Shown in pieces: positions 9,137 through 17,715 of a DNA stretch of 57,119 bases. The number at the start of each line of letters is the position of its first letter. Within the stretch, counting starts at the first letter, position 1. The stretch is from WVZH01 sp034430425 (GTDB lineage Bacteria > Chloroflexota > Anaerolineae > Anaerolineales > E44-bin32), in assembly GCA_034430425.1 (NCBI GenBank), contig DAOUEK010000008.1:1-57119 (forward strand). The letters run 5' to 3'. The notes below the pieces were generated by a model. That model saw only the letters and a program-made list of their open reading frames with translations, was not told the DNA's origin and did not search any database. The position numbers and the translations under genes are program-made.

Positions 9137-9448
9137 TCAGTCACTCATCGGATGGGGTTGTAAAGGTAATCGCAAGTGCGATCGGTTGTTCACTTTGCTT
9201 AGCGATATAATCTGGCACCCGCATGAGAATTTCATCCCCCAGGTCTTGATGAAATACATTCGCAGTTTATTCGTTCTGCAGGTACTGATCTCGTACGCTG
9301 GATCTGGCTGGAAATTGGTAATTTGATCCAGGACCTGTTTGCCGTCCGCTGCAACCTCGACGTCGAAACCCGAGCGCCTCAGAAACGGCGCCAGATTGTT
9401 CGTGATTGTAGTTTCGTCGTCCACCAAGAGCAGCTTTTGACTTTCCAA
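9137..9448 (-). pseudogene. Truncated response-regulator receiver fragment
   Basis: The first 49 residues read as the start of a CheY-like receiver domain: KLLLVDDET with the acidic pair, then a helix and VEVAADGKQVLDQI. After residue 49 the similarity ends abruptly, before the phospho-acceptor aspartate expected near residue 53. The remaining 54 residues look unrelated to any receiver domain. A short reading in another frame of the same strand (about 9140-9260) looks coding-like, so the 3' part may be frameshifted. No promoter or kinase partner was seen. The rest of the 8857-9485 gap holds nothing I recognise. Best read as a gene remnant. Confidence 0.5.
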
Positions 9449-9485
9449 ATCAGGCTCCTACTGTATTTCCATCCTGCAGCTACAC

Positions 9486-10628
9486 CTACGGCTGGGCCGG
9501 GGTTAATTCTGGAAGAAGTGCTGTGGGGAGACTTTCAAAGACCTGCGCGCCCGCCGCCCGTAAGGCAGAAGCCTTGTTCTCATTGGAACTCACCCCGCGA
9601 AGCTGGAGATCGATCGAGATGGCCTGCTGATTTAATCTCTCCTGCGCGGCGAGTGCGCTCTGAAGTCCTTTAACCGCGTCTTCAAAAACGGTTACCTGCG
9701 CACCTTCCAGGCGAAACCAACCTTCGTCCATGTCCCCATCCAGGACCAGGGAAACCGCCGATTGCAGTGCGATATCAACATCATCCCCCATTGCACAGCG
9801 TAACGCTGCCAGAACATGCACGGGAGATGGTTTGAGCAACGCATCCATCTGCAGCCTGCGTTTCTCCGTCATCCAGGCTAAACTCCCGTGTCCAACAATG
9901 GGAACATCTTCCAGCCCCACAAGTCTCAGACCAAGTTCCGCCTCAGGTGTATCGAAGAAATCACCGGGTGGTTGCGAAGGTCGGTTGGTGAAGACGGCGG
10001 CATAATGATCCTTCTCGGCAAGCCAAGCATGTAACTGCTTCGTTTGATCTTCATCGAGGGCCGGGACGTCCAGGGTGAGTAAATACCCATTGGAAGGTTT
10101 ACTGGCATCCAGGCCATACAACTCACGGAAGACCTGACTGCCAAGTATCAATTCTTGAAACATGCGATGCGTGAGCGAGTCTTTGAGCTGTCTGGCATTG
10201 CGCAGGATCCCCTGAAGAATTTCGACTTGCGCTGAGGAGAGATCATCCTGGCTTAACAGCAATCGTTCCGCATCGCCCAAAGAAGGAACCACAGCGGAAC
10301 CCGGCGTAGAAAGGGATCTGAAAAAGGCTCGAAAATCGGGTGACACCAGATCGTGCAGCTCGACTTCTGGAAGTGGTGGTTGATTTGGTAAACTGCGTTC
10401 GGGATCGAGCTCCCACACCCGCTCGAGCAGCAGCGCATGGCAGATGGCTGATGAATCCCATTCACTGGTCACCCCGATGGATTCGAAGAAATGCACGTCT
10501 TCCAGCGTGAGGCCCACCTGGCGGAACCCCAATGCGCGGCCGATACGCTCAACCACCTCCCGTAAAGCCTGATGATAGGCCCGCGCCTCGAGCAGCACAC
10601 CATCCATGTCGAAAAGTAAAATCTTCAT
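9486..10628 (-). CDS. HAD-superfamily hydrolase at the end of the his operon
   Basis: The 380-residue protein starts with HAD motif I (LLFDMDGVLLE). VFTNRPSQ near residue 235 fits motif II and FEDAVKGLQSAL near residue 317 fits motif IV. Motifs I and II are separated by about 220 residues, an unusually large insertion that may be a cap domain. It starts 8 nt after hisE and belongs to the his transcription unit. No hisN, hisJ or bifunctional hisB phosphatase is present here, so it is a candidate histidinol-phosphate phosphatase. That role rests only on position. A general sugar- or nucleotide-phosphatase is equally possible. Confidence 0.65.
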   Translation of the reverse strand: MKILLFDMDGVLLEARAYHQALREVVERIGRALGFRQVGLTLEDVHFFESIGVTSEWDSSAICHALLLERVWELDPERSLPNQPPLPEVELHDLVSPDFRAFFRSLSTPGSAVVPSLGDAERLLLSQDDLSSAQVEILQGILRNARQLKDSLTHRMFQELILGSQVFRELYGLDASKPSNGYLLTLDVPALDEDQTKQLHAWLAEKDHYAAVFTNRPSQPPGDFFDTPEAELGLRLVGLEDVPIVGHGSLAWMTEKRRLQMDALLKPSPVHVLAALRCAMGDDVDIALQSAVSLVLDGDMDEGWFRLEGAQVTVFEDAVKGLQSALAAQERLNQQAISIDLQLRGVSSNENKASALRAAGAQVFESLPTALLPELTPAQP

Positions 10629-10636
10629 ACTGCGAT

Positions 10637-10921
10637 CTACCCGGAGGTTTCGTGGCGCCGGGCAAGTTCCTCTTCCACATCCGCAAGACTCATGTCGCGC
10701 GCCGCGAGCAGGACGAGTGTGTGGTAGAACAGGTCGGCGATCTCCTCGATCAAACGTTGATCGCCCTGCCCTTTGGCGGCCAGGATGACCTCCATGGTTT
10801 CCTCCCCGACTTTCTTGAGGATCTCATCCTCCCCGGCATCCAGTAAGCGGGCTGTATACGAGCCTTCGGGCGCATTATTCTTGCGCTCTTCGAGAATGGC
10901 CAGCAGATCATCAAGCTTCAT
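10637..10921 (-). CDS. hisE: Phosphoribosyl-ATP pyrophosphatase
   Basis: It removes pyrophosphate from phosphoribosyl-ATP, the second step of histidine synthesis. The 94-residue protein has the all-alpha MazG-like HisE fold, with KKVGEETMEVILAAK and EEIADLFYHTLVLLA carrying the metal-binding acidic residues. It is separate from hisI, whereas E. coli has a fused HisIE; the two genes overlap by 11 nt, which suggests translational coupling and possibly a protein complex. Confidence 0.95.
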   Translation of the reverse strand: MKLDDLLAILEERKNNAPEGSYTARLLDAGEDEILKKVGEETMEVILAAKGQGDQRLIEEIADLFYHTLVLLAARDMSLADVEEELARRHETSG

Positions 10922-11234
10922 CGATGTCCTCCAGCTCCTGAAAGAAACAGGATCGCGCGCCGGTGTGGCAGGCCGGCCCGGATGCCTCCACCTGCAGCAG
11001 CAGCACGTCGGCGTCGCAGTCGGCCCGGATCTGGCGCAGGTAGAGTACGTTGCCGGAGGTTTCCCCCTTGCGCCAGAGTTCCTGGCGGCTGCGGCTCCAG
11101 AAATGCACCTCCCCGGTTTGCTGCGTCAATCGCAGCGATTCGGCGTTCATCCAGGCCATCATCAACACCTCGCCGCTGGCTTCGTCCTGCACGATGGCAG
11201 GGATCAACCCGCGCTCGTTATATTTCAAATCCAT
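10911..11234 (-). CDS. hisI: Phosphoribosyl-AMP cyclohydrolase
   Basis: It opens the adenine ring of phosphoribosyl-AMP, the third step of the pathway. It is about 107 residues with the family signatures GEVLMMAWMN, a WSRSR.ELW.KGETSGN segment, and the zinc/magnesium-binding DCDAD and C-H-TG-R-SCFF segments. The start at 11234 is chosen because AGGA lies 6 nt upstream. An ATG at 11246 would form an ATGA overlap with the hisF stop and add four residues, so it remains possible. It overlaps hisE at its 3' end. Confidence 0.93.
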   Translation of the reverse strand: MDLKYNERGLIPAIVQDEASGEVLMMAWMNAESLRLTQQTGEVHFWSRSRQELWRKGETSGNVLYLRQIRADCDADVLLLQVEASGPACHTGARSCFFQELEDIDEA

Positions 11235-11242
11235 GATATTCC

Positions 11243-12037
11243 TCATCTCTCTTCTTCGCCGATCTGCCAGCCATCTCGCTCCGGCCGGATGGGCAACCCC
11301 TGCTCCAGCAGAAACGCTTTCACTTCCCCGACCGTGAGCTCCTTGTCGTGGAACAGCGAGGCGGCCAGCGCAGCATCGGCTTTTCCCTGCGTGAGTACAT
11401 CGGCGAAGTGCTGCAGAGTCCCCGCACCGCCACTGGCGATCAACGGCACCTGGACAGCGTCCGCAACGGCTCGCGTGAGTTCGATATCGTAGCCGGCGAG
11501 CGTGCCGTCGCCATCCATGCTGGTAAGCAATATTTCGCCTGCGCCCAGATCCACCGCCTTGCGGATCCATTCCAGCGCGTCGATGCCTGTCGGTGTGCGC
11601 CCACCACTCACGTAAACCTCCCACGATCCGGGGGAAATCCGTTTGGCGTCCACCGCCAGCACGATGCATTGGCTGCCGAAACGCTCGGCGCCTTCCGACA
11701 GCATCTCCGGCCGCTTGACTGCGGCAGAATTGACACTCACCTTATCCGCACCCGCCAGAAGCAGCTTGCGCATATCCTCCAGGCTGCGGATGCCGCCGCC
11801 GACGGTGAGCGGCAGAAAGACCTGGTCTGCCACGCTGCGCACCATCGTCACTGTGGTCTCCTTGCCCTCCGGTGTGGCGGAGATGTCCAAAAACACCAAC
11901 TCGTCGGCGCCCATTTCGTCGTAGATTCGCGCCTGTTCCACCGGATCACCCGCGTCGCGCAGGTTGACGAAGTTCACGCCCTTGACTACGCGTCCGTCTT
12001 TGACATCCAGGCAGGGAATGATGCGTTTGGCTAACAT
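11243..12037 (-). CDS. hisF: Imidazole glycerol phosphate synthase, cyclase subunit
   Basis: With HisH it forms imidazole glycerol phosphate and AICAR from PRFAR and glutamine-derived ammonia. The 264-residue TIM barrel shows the catalytic aspartates in CLDVKDGRVVKG (Asp11) and in LAVDAKR (about 130), plus the phosphate loops TVGGGI and ASGGAG. It overlaps hisA by 7 nt. The length and motifs are standard. A 12-residue tail after the usual end (GWQIGEEER) is slightly longer than in many HisF proteins. Confidence 0.97.
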   Translation of the reverse strand: MLAKRIIPCLDVKDGRVVKGVNFVNLRDAGDPVEQARIYDEMGADELVFLDISATPEGKETTVTMVRSVADQVFLPLTVGGGIRSLEDMRKLLLAGADKVSVNSAAVKRPEMLSEGAERFGSQCIVLAVDAKRISPGSWEVYVSGGRTPTGIDALEWIRKAVDLGAGEILLTSMDGDGTLAGYDIELTRAVADAVQVPLIASGGAGTLQHFADVLTQGKADAALAASLFHDKELTVGEVKAFLLEQGLPIRPERDGWQIGEEER

Positions 12038-12750
12038 TGCAGCGCCTCCTCCAGGGAGAATTTGCCATCGTACAGGGCGCGGCCTACGATCACACCCGGC
12101 AGACCCGCCTGACGCACACGACGGATATCTTCAAGTGAGTCGACACCGCCAGAAGCGATCACCCGCATACTCGTCGCTTCCGCCAATTGTTGAGATAGAT
12201 CGACGTTTACACCGCTTCCCATGCCATCCCGGCTGATGTCGGTGACAATAATCGTTTCCACGCCTTCTTTGTGGAGTTCGCGCGCCAAGGAAAAGACATC
12301 GATACTCGTGTCATCCACCCAACCCCGTGTATGCACACGCCCTTCGCGCACATCTACCCCAACCGCCAGATGCTCGGAACCGAATTTCGCCACAATTTCA
12401 CCGATCAACTCCGGGTTCTCGACCGCGGCGGTGCCAATCACAACGCGCCGCACTCCCAGATTCAACACCGTGCTTACTGTTTCCAAGGAACGCAGTCCAC
12501 CGCCAAGCTGCACTTGCGCTCCCGCTCCGAGAATGGCCTGAAGCGCGACACGATTGGCATCATCCGCCTCGCCAAAAGCACCATCCAAGTTGACCACATG
12601 CAGCCAATCTGCCCCCGCCGCCATCCAACGGTTTGCCACTCCAGCAGGATTGTCATCGAAAACCGTCTTGCGAGCGGGATCTCCCTGTTTCAGGCGAACG
12701 ACCTGGCCCTCACGCAGATCGATCGCCGGATAGACGATGAATTCATCCAT
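12031..12750 (-). CDS. hisA: ProFAR isomerase (phosphoribosylformimino-AICAR ribotide isomerase)
   Basis: This TIM-barrel isomerase performs the fourth step of histidine synthesis. AIDLREGQVVRLKQGD near the N-terminus carries the catalytic Asp, and VGVDVREGRVHTRGW carries the second. The start at 12750 is an ATG overlapping the hisH stop as ATGA, with GGAG 8 nt upstream; a GTG at 12756 has too short a spacer. Length is 239 residues, normal for HisA. The dual-function PriA alternative seems unlikely because trpF is encoded elsewhere in the window. Confidence 0.96.
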   Translation of the reverse strand: MDEFIVYPAIDLREGQVVRLKQGDPARKTVFDDNPAGVANRWMAAGADWLHVVNLDGAFGEADDANRVALQAILGAGAQVQLGGGLRSLETVSTVLNLGVRRVVIGTAAVENPELIGEIVAKFGSEHLAVGVDVREGRVHTRGWVDDTSIDVFSLARELHKEGVETIIVTDISRDGMGSGVNVDLSQQLAEATSMRVIASGGVDSLEDIRRVRQAGLPGVIVGRALYDGKFSLEEALQC

Positions 12751-13358
12751 CAGCACTTCTCCACAAAATTCCGCAGGATGGCTAGACCTACTCGTTGGCT
12801 CTTCTCGGGGTGGAACTGCACGCCATACAGGGCTCCGCGCCCCGCGACGGAACAGTAGCGCACACCATACTCCGTCTCCCCCAATATGTCCTCGGGCTGC
12901 GCATCACAGTAGTAGCTGTGATTGAAATAGGCATACACACCGGGCGGGAGCCCGTCGAGCAAGGGACTTTCCCGACAGGGTTTTACTTGATTCCACCCGG
13001 TTTGGGGGACGGTCAATTCAGGTGTTTCGAAGCGTCTGACCGTGCCCGGCAAGAATCCCAGGCCGGCGTGACGCCCGTACTCTTCGCTTTCCGCAAAGAA
13101 CACCTGCATGCCGACACAGATGCCCAACAACGGCGTGCCCCGCGCCACAACTGTCTTGATCGGTTCGATCAATCCACGCGATTCGAGCCCTGCCATGCCG
13201 TCTCCAAAAGCGCCCACACCGGGCAGGACGACTTTCCCGGCCTCCAGAACCACTTGTGGATCCGAAGTCCGGATCACCTCCGCACCGACGGTTGTCAAGG
13301 CTTTCTCCACCGACCGCAGGTTGCCGATGCCAGAGTCGACCAATGCGATCATACCCAT
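12750..13358 (-). CDS. hisH: Imidazole glycerol phosphate synthase, glutamine amidotransferase subunit
   Basis: It hydrolyses glutamine and channels ammonia to HisF. The 202-residue class I amidotransferase has the nucleophile cysteine in LGICVGMQVFF (about residue 82) and the His-Glu pair in VQFHPEKSQ near the C-terminus. The N-terminal DSGIGNLRSVEKAL is a HisH hallmark. It is placed before hisA with a 1-base shared ATGA junction. GGAG lies 11 nt upstream of the chosen ATG. Confidence 0.96.
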   Translation of the reverse strand: MGMIALVDSGIGNLRSVEKALTTVGAEVIRTSDPQVVLEAGKVVLPGVGAFGDGMAGLESRGLIEPIKTVVARGTPLLGICVGMQVFFAESEEYGRHAGLGFLPGTVRRFETPELTVPQTGWNQVKPCRESPLLDGLPPGVYAYFNHSYYCDAQPEDILGETEYGVRYCSVAGRGALYGVQFHPEKSQRVGLAILRNFVEKC

Positions 13359-13395
13359 TACACATCTTTCTCCAAATTATTGAATGCTGACATGA

Positions 13396-13980
13396 TTACA
13401 ACACGCCCTTGGTACTCGGCACGCCCGTGCGGCACGGATCGAGGCGCGTCGCTTCTCCCAGGGCGCGTCCCAGGGCTTTAAACAACGCTTCCGCGCCGTG
13501 GTGATCGTCCTCGCTGTAGAACAACACGGCGTGCAGGTTGGCGCGTGCAGTTGTGGCCAGCGAGACGAAGCAGTGACGCACCATACTCACCGGCATCTTT
13601 CCCAGGGAATAACCCTGCCAATCGGCCTGAAAGACCGCGTAGGGACGGCCCGAGAGATCGACCACGACGCGCGCCAGGGACTCATCCATGGGCACATATG
13701 CCGAACCCATGCGCACGATACCTTTACGATCGCCCAGAGCCTGGTCGAAAGCCTGCCCCAGGACCAGGGCGCAATCTTCAACGGTGTGATGGGCATCGAT
13801 CTCCAGATCGCCTTTAGCTTTCACTGTCAAATCGAACATGCCGTGCACGGCGACGTGTCGCAGCATGTGATCGAAAAAGCCAACCCCGGTATTGATATCG
13901 CATTTTCCGGCGCCATCCAGGTTGAGTTGAATCTGGATGTCGGTCTCCGTTGTCTTTCGCTCAATTTTCGCTTTTCGCAT
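13396..13980 (-). CDS. hisB: Imidazoleglycerol-phosphate dehydratase
   Basis: A manganese-dependent dehydratase of 194 residues. The two His-rich metal-binding repeats, HHTVEDCAL and DDHHGAEALFKALG, are intact, and GFFDHMLRHVAVHG is present near residue 34. It is monofunctional: there is no N-terminal histidinol-phosphatase domain as in E. coli HisB. So the pathway here needs a separate phosphatase. It sits 3 nt after hisC. Confidence 0.96.
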   Translation of the reverse strand: MRKAKIERKTTETDIQIQLNLDGAGKCDINTGVGFFDHMLRHVAVHGMFDLTVKAKGDLEIDAHHTVEDCALVLGQAFDQALGDRKGIVRMGSAYVPMDESLARVVVDLSGRPYAVFQADWQGYSLGKMPVSMVRHCFVSLATTARANLHAVLFYSEDDHHGAEALFKALGRALGEATRLDPCRTGVPSTKGVL

Positions 13981-13983
13981 GGT

Positions 13984-15078
13984 TTACTCCATCGCTGCCA
14001 GGGCAGCCAACAAGGCATCACTTTGCGCCGGTGTTCCGGTGCTGATGCGGATGTGATCTCGCAATCCCGGCTTGTCGAAATAGCGCACCAGGATCCCTGC
14101 ACCCTCCAGAGCCTGCTTCAAATCCTTCGCCGGTCGGCCGATAACCTGGCATAGAATAAAATTCGTCTGCGAGGGATACGGCCGTAAATATGTTATTTCT
14201 TCCAGCATTTCAAACAAGCGCTGGCGTTCGGTCACGAGTTTACGGACATTCTCCTGCAAAGCCTCGATATTCTCCAAGGATGCCAACGCAGCCGCAGCAC
14301 CCGCTACAGTGACGTTATAGGGTTGTTTGATCTTCCATAAGTACGGCATCAGCTCATCTGGGAAAACGCCGTAGCCCACGCGCATTCCGGCCAACCCCGC
14401 CCACTTGCTGAAGGTCTGCAGCACGATCAGGTTTTGGTGATCGAATACCTTGTATAAACGACTGGAATTGGGTTCGGCAAACTGCACATAAGCCTCGTCA
14501 ACGACCACCACAAGCGGCATCGCCAGAATTCGATCCAGCACATCTTGCGGCAGCACGCCGCCGTCCGGGTTGTTGGGCGAGGCCAGGAAAAGCAGTTTCG
14601 GTTTGTGCTCTGCGGCAGCCTGCTCAACCCCCTCCATGTCGAGGCGGAAATCCGGCTTGCGAGGCACTTCCACCAAACGCGCGTTGTTTACACCCGCTCC
14701 GAAGGCATACATACCGAACGTAGGCGGGCAGTTGAGCAGCACGTCACCAGGATCGAGAAACAAGCGCATGATCAAGTCGATCAGCTCGTCTGCGCCGGCG
14801 CCCATCAGCAAGTTTTCGATGGGTAGATCAAGTTGTTTTGCGAGCGCTTTGCGCAGCAATCTACTCTCCGGATCGGGATAAATGTGCGCATACTGCAGAT
14901 CCTGCAGCACCATGAGTGCCGCCGGATCCGGGCCGTAGGGATTCTCATTGGCATTGAGTTTCACGATCTCCGCCGGATCCCTGCCCAACTGCTGCGCGAC
15001 CACTTCGAAAGGATAAACGGGCTGATACGCCTCCATGTCCCGAATGTGGGCGCGGATCAGGTTCGCTGTGTCGGTCAT
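13984..15078 (-). CDS. hisC: Histidinol-phosphate aminotransferase
   Basis: A PLP-dependent aminotransferase, 364 residues, converting imidazole acetol phosphate to histidinol phosphate with glutamate. NANENPYGPDP, FLASPNNPDGG and VVVDEAYVQFA are typical, and the PLP lysine is in LQTFSKWAGLAGMRVGYG (about residue 222). Its start overlaps the hisD stop as ATGA, so the two are probably translationally coupled. Confidence 0.95.
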   Translation of the reverse strand: MTDTANLIRAHIRDMEAYQPVYPFEVVAQQLGRDPAEIVKLNANENPYGPDPAALMVLQDLQYAHIYPDPESRLLRKALAKQLDLPIENLLMGAGADELIDLIMRLFLDPGDVLLNCPPTFGMYAFGAGVNNARLVEVPRKPDFRLDMEGVEQAAAEHKPKLLFLASPNNPDGGVLPQDVLDRILAMPLVVVVDEAYVQFAEPNSSRLYKVFDHQNLIVLQTFSKWAGLAGMRVGYGVFPDELMPYLWKIKQPYNVTVAGAAAALASLENIEALQENVRKLVTERQRLFEMLEEITYLRPYPSQTNFILCQVIGRPAKDLKQALEGAGILVRYFDKPGLRDHIRISTGTPAQSDALLAALAAME

Positions 15079-16394
15079 TTCTCCCCCTCCATGCGTTTCT
15101 CGGCCGCGGCGGCGTGGGCGGTGAGAGTTTCGACTCGCGCGATCTGCGCCGCCATTGCACTGAGCGCCTCGCTGGTTACCTCATCCAGGGCGATCAAACT
15201 GGTGATCTTCACGAAATCCCATACGTTCAACGGGGAGGCGAAGCGCGCCGTCCCGCCGGTGGGCATGATGTGGCTCGGCCCGGCGACGTAATCCCCGAGC
15301 ACCTCGAAAGAACGTTCGCCCATGAATATCCCACCCGCATTTCGTATCTTGGCTGCCAGACCTTCGACATCCGCCACGCAGAGACAGAGATGCTCGGCGG
15401 CATAATCATTGGCCAGCGCGGCCGCCGAGTCCAAATCCGGCGTGATCACAATCCCGCCATTATTCTCCAAAGAGGCGGTGATGATCTCCGCTCGGGAAAG
15501 AGTCTCCAACTGCCCTGCCACAGCCGCCCTTACAGCTTCAGCTAGATTTCGATCGGGCGTCAGCAGGATTGCGCTTGCCAGGGGATCGTGCTCAGCCTGG
15601 GCCAGCATATCCGCAGCCACCCATTCCGGATTGGCCGTCTCATCGGCGATGATCATCGTCTCGGTGGGGCCCGCCAGTCCTTCGATCCCGACCACGCCGA
15701 AAACCTGCTGCTTGGCCAGCGTGACGAATAGATTCCCGGCGCCGACGATCTTGTCGACGCGCGGCACGCTTTCGGTGCCGTAAGCCATGGCAGCGATCGC
15801 CTGCGCTCCACCGATGGTATAGACCTGTTTCAATCCGCAGATATACGCCGCCGCCAGAATGGTTGCGTGGGGCTGCGGCGGCGTACAGATCACGATCTCA
15901 CCCACACCGGCAACCTGCGCCGGAATGACGGACATGAGCAGCGAGGAAGGCAGCGGCGCCGACCCCCCCGGCACATAGACACCCGCGCGTTCTATCGCTG
16001 CGACTCGCTGGCCTAATTTGCCCCCCATTTCTTCTGTGGTCCAGGATGCTTTCGGTTGGCGCTCGTGAAAATCACGAATCCGTTGCGCGGAAAGACGCAT
16101 CGCCTCAGAAAGCGCCTGCGGTAAGGAATTATAGGCCGCTGCAAGCTTTTCTTCCGGAATACGCAGGTCATCCAAGCTGACTCTGTCCAATGTTTCTGTC
16201 CATCGCTGGACGGCAGCATCGCCATCTTTGCGCACCGATTTGAGAATGCGGGTTACCGCCTCCGCTGGTCCTACGCCTTCGCCAAATATCTTCGCCACGC
16301 TATCCAGGAGCGCCTGCGGATAATCTTCCAACGCTGCAGGGTCGCGGCGCAGGATTGTCTCTTTTGCCTTGTCGATATCGAGTATCTTGAGCAT
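15075..16394 (-). CDS. hisD: Histidinol dehydrogenase
   Basis: A zinc- and NAD-dependent enzyme that carries out the last two steps, histidinol to histidine. It has 439 residues. The pattern GPTETMIIAD, the LAQAEHDPLASAIL segment, the catalytic NDYAAEHLCL pair and the GPSHIMPTGG...ASPLNVWDF segment are all present. It is the second gene of the operon, starting 38 nt after hisG. Confidence 0.96.
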   Translation of the reverse strand: MLKILDIDKAKETILRRDPAALEDYPQALLDSVAKIFGEGVGPAEAVTRILKSVRKDGDAAVQRWTETLDRVSLDDLRIPEEKLAAAYNSLPQALSEAMRLSAQRIRDFHERQPKASWTTEEMGGKLGQRVAAIERAGVYVPGGSAPLPSSLLMSVIPAQVAGVGEIVICTPPQPHATILAAAYICGLKQVYTIGGAQAIAAMAYGTESVPRVDKIVGAGNLFVTLAKQQVFGVVGIEGLAGPTETMIIADETANPEWVAADMLAQAEHDPLASAILLTPDRNLAEAVRAAVAGQLETLSRAEIITASLENNGGIVITPDLDSAAALANDYAAEHLCLCVADVEGLAAKIRNAGGIFMGERSFEVLGDYVAGPSHIMPTGGTARFASPLNVWDFVKITSLIALDEVTSEALSAMAAQIARVETLTAHAAAAEKRMEGEK

Positions 16395-16432
16395 GATGTT
16401 TTTAACTCCTATACATGCAAAGAATTCTGACT

Positions 16433-17437
16433 TCAGTCTTCAAGCGCCTGCAGCATGGCCATACAGGCTTCCGGCTGCTCCTCGAAAATATAGGTTACCG
16501 GTGTGACCACCACGCCGCTGCCGCCGATGGCGCGCAATTCCTGGATGACCTGTGCCAGGTCGTCGCGGGCTACGACGATATGCACCGCGTACCAATCCCC
16601 ACTCCGTTTCGTGATCACAGGTGAAATCGTCGGTCCCTGCAGACCACCGATTACGGACTGATCAAACATGCGCTCGGCAATAACCTCCGGTGATTCGCCG
16701 CGGATGTTGGCGAAAATCGAGACATTGCCCGCCGCACGCATGTGCGCCACCACAAATTCCAGCAGCTGCTGGGCTCGGGCGAGCACCTCAGGTCTCGTTT
16801 TTAACGAATTTCGATTGGCAATTAAACAAGCCTGTGAATCCAGCACCAGGCCGTCGTCCAGCGAACGCAGTCGGTTATCGCGCAGCGTTGTGCCCGTCGA
16901 TACCAGATCGACGATCAAATCCGCGTAACCGATTGCCGGGGCGACCTCCAGCGTGCCCTCCGCTCGGATCAGGCGTGTGTCATCCAAATCGTAACGTGCG
17001 AAAAAATCAGCGGACACGTTGGAATACTTTGTGGCTACGCGCAGGGGCCGATCGAGTTCGGCGCGCTTCTTGGCGAGATCGGCCATCGTGCGAATCTGCG
17101 CCCAGCTTTCGGGTACGATCACATTCAGCGTACAGCCGCCGAAGCCCAACGCTTCCAGCATGACCAGAATCTCACCATTCTCGCCCTTGCTCTCCATCAC
17201 TGTGTCCATGCCGGTAATGCCGAAATCGACACTGCCGTCGCGCACGCTGACCACGATGTCACCGGCCCGCTGGAAAAGCACGGTGAGATCCGGCATGACC
17301 GGGATGGTCGCTTCGAACTGGCGCGGATTGGGCTTGGAGACGCTCAGTCCCGCCTCGCTGAGGAAAGCCATCGTCTCGCCTTCCATGCGTCCTTTACTGG
17401 GTAGCGCCAGACGAACATCACTGCGTTGCACACTCAT
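16433..17437 (-). CDS. hisG: ATP phosphoribosyltransferase, long (HisG_L) form
   Basis: It is the committed, feedback-inhibited step: ATP plus PRPP to phosphoribosyl-ATP. At 334 residues it is the long form with a C-terminal regulatory domain, so no HisZ is needed. The EVAPAIGYADLIVDLVSTGTTL signature is at about 168-189. The ATG at 17437 is chosen over upstream codons because GGAGG lies 6 nt before it. That ribosome site directly abuts the U-run of an intrinsic terminator (17448-17479), so expression depends on read-through of the his attenuator. Confidence 0.95.
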   Translation of the reverse strand: MSVQRSDVRLALPSKGRMEGETMAFLSEAGLSVSKPNPRQFEATIPVMPDLTVLFQRAGDIVVSVRDGSVDFGITGMDTVMESKGENGEILVMLEALGFGGCTLNVIVPESWAQIRTMADLAKKRAELDRPLRVATKYSNVSADFFARYDLDDTRLIRAEGTLEVAPAIGYADLIVDLVSTGTTLRDNRLRSLDDGLVLDSQACLIANRNSLKTRPEVLARAQQLLEFVVAHMRAAGNVSIFANIRGESPEVIAERMFDQSVIGGLQGPTISPVITKRSGDWYAVHIVVARDDLAQVIQELRAIGGSGVVVTPVTYIFEEQPEACMAMLQALED

Positions 17438-17447
17438 CAAATCCTCC

Positions 17448-17479
17448 AAAAAAAATAGCCCTCTCAATTCAGGAGGGCT
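17448..17479 (-). terminator. his operon attenuator terminator
   Basis: On the minus strand, AGCCCTC (17479-17473) and GAGGGCT (17463-17457) form a GC-rich 7-bp stem with a 9-nt loop, followed by A and eight U residues. The hisG ribosome site lies immediately after. A competing pairing exists: CTCCTGA (fwd 17469-17475) is exactly complementary to TCAGGAG at fwd 17521-17527, inside the end of the leader peptide. A third hairpin, fwd 17527-17531 with 17540-17544, overlaps that site and sits just after the His codons. This is the 1:2, 2:3, 3:4 logic of classical attenuators. Confidence 0.85.
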
Positions 17480-17512
17480 GCATGGGTTTTCAGTTGAAGA
17501 CCACGACGCGCT

Positions 17513-17584
17513 TTAAAGCACTCCTGACCGATCACAGGGTCGGTAATGATGGTGGTGGATCAGGGAAAAACTTGCGTCGTTCAT
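17513..17584 (-). CDS. hisL: His-operon leader peptide with four consecutive His codons
   Basis: A 23-codon ORF, starting MNDASFSLI, has four His codons in a row (CAC CAC CAT CAT, fwd 17546-17557) followed by YRPCDRSGVL and stop. It is followed 33 nt later by the attenuator hairpin and then hisG. No Shine-Dalgarno sequence is visible. A TATACA-like -10 box at 17597-17602 lies 12 nt before the ATG, so the transcript may start almost at the ATG. When charged tRNA-His is scarce, stalling at the His run should free the antiterminator. The role is inferred from architecture, which is very strong. Confidence 0.85.
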   Translation of the reverse strand: MNDASFSLIHHHHYRPCDRSGVL

Positions 17585-17596
17585 ACTGTGCAGGAT

Positions 17597-17602
17597 TGTA
17601 TA
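17597..17602 (-). promoter_or_regulatory. Predicted -10 box of the his operon
   Basis: Minus-strand TATACA, preceded by TGT (an extended -10 form) and overlapping TACAAT, lies 12 nt upstream of the leader-peptide ATG. The -35 region is weak (TTTCC-like). Position is right for a leaderless or near-leaderless leader ORF. A different promoter further upstream cannot be excluded. Confidence 0.45.
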
Positions 17603-17715
17603 ACATTTTTCAGCAGAAGGAAAGGGCTTATACCCCTCCGAAATGAAAATTTCCCCGTTCGCAACAGCCCATCCCACTAATATTCCGCGAATCAAAATCG
17701 TGGAAAACCAATAGA

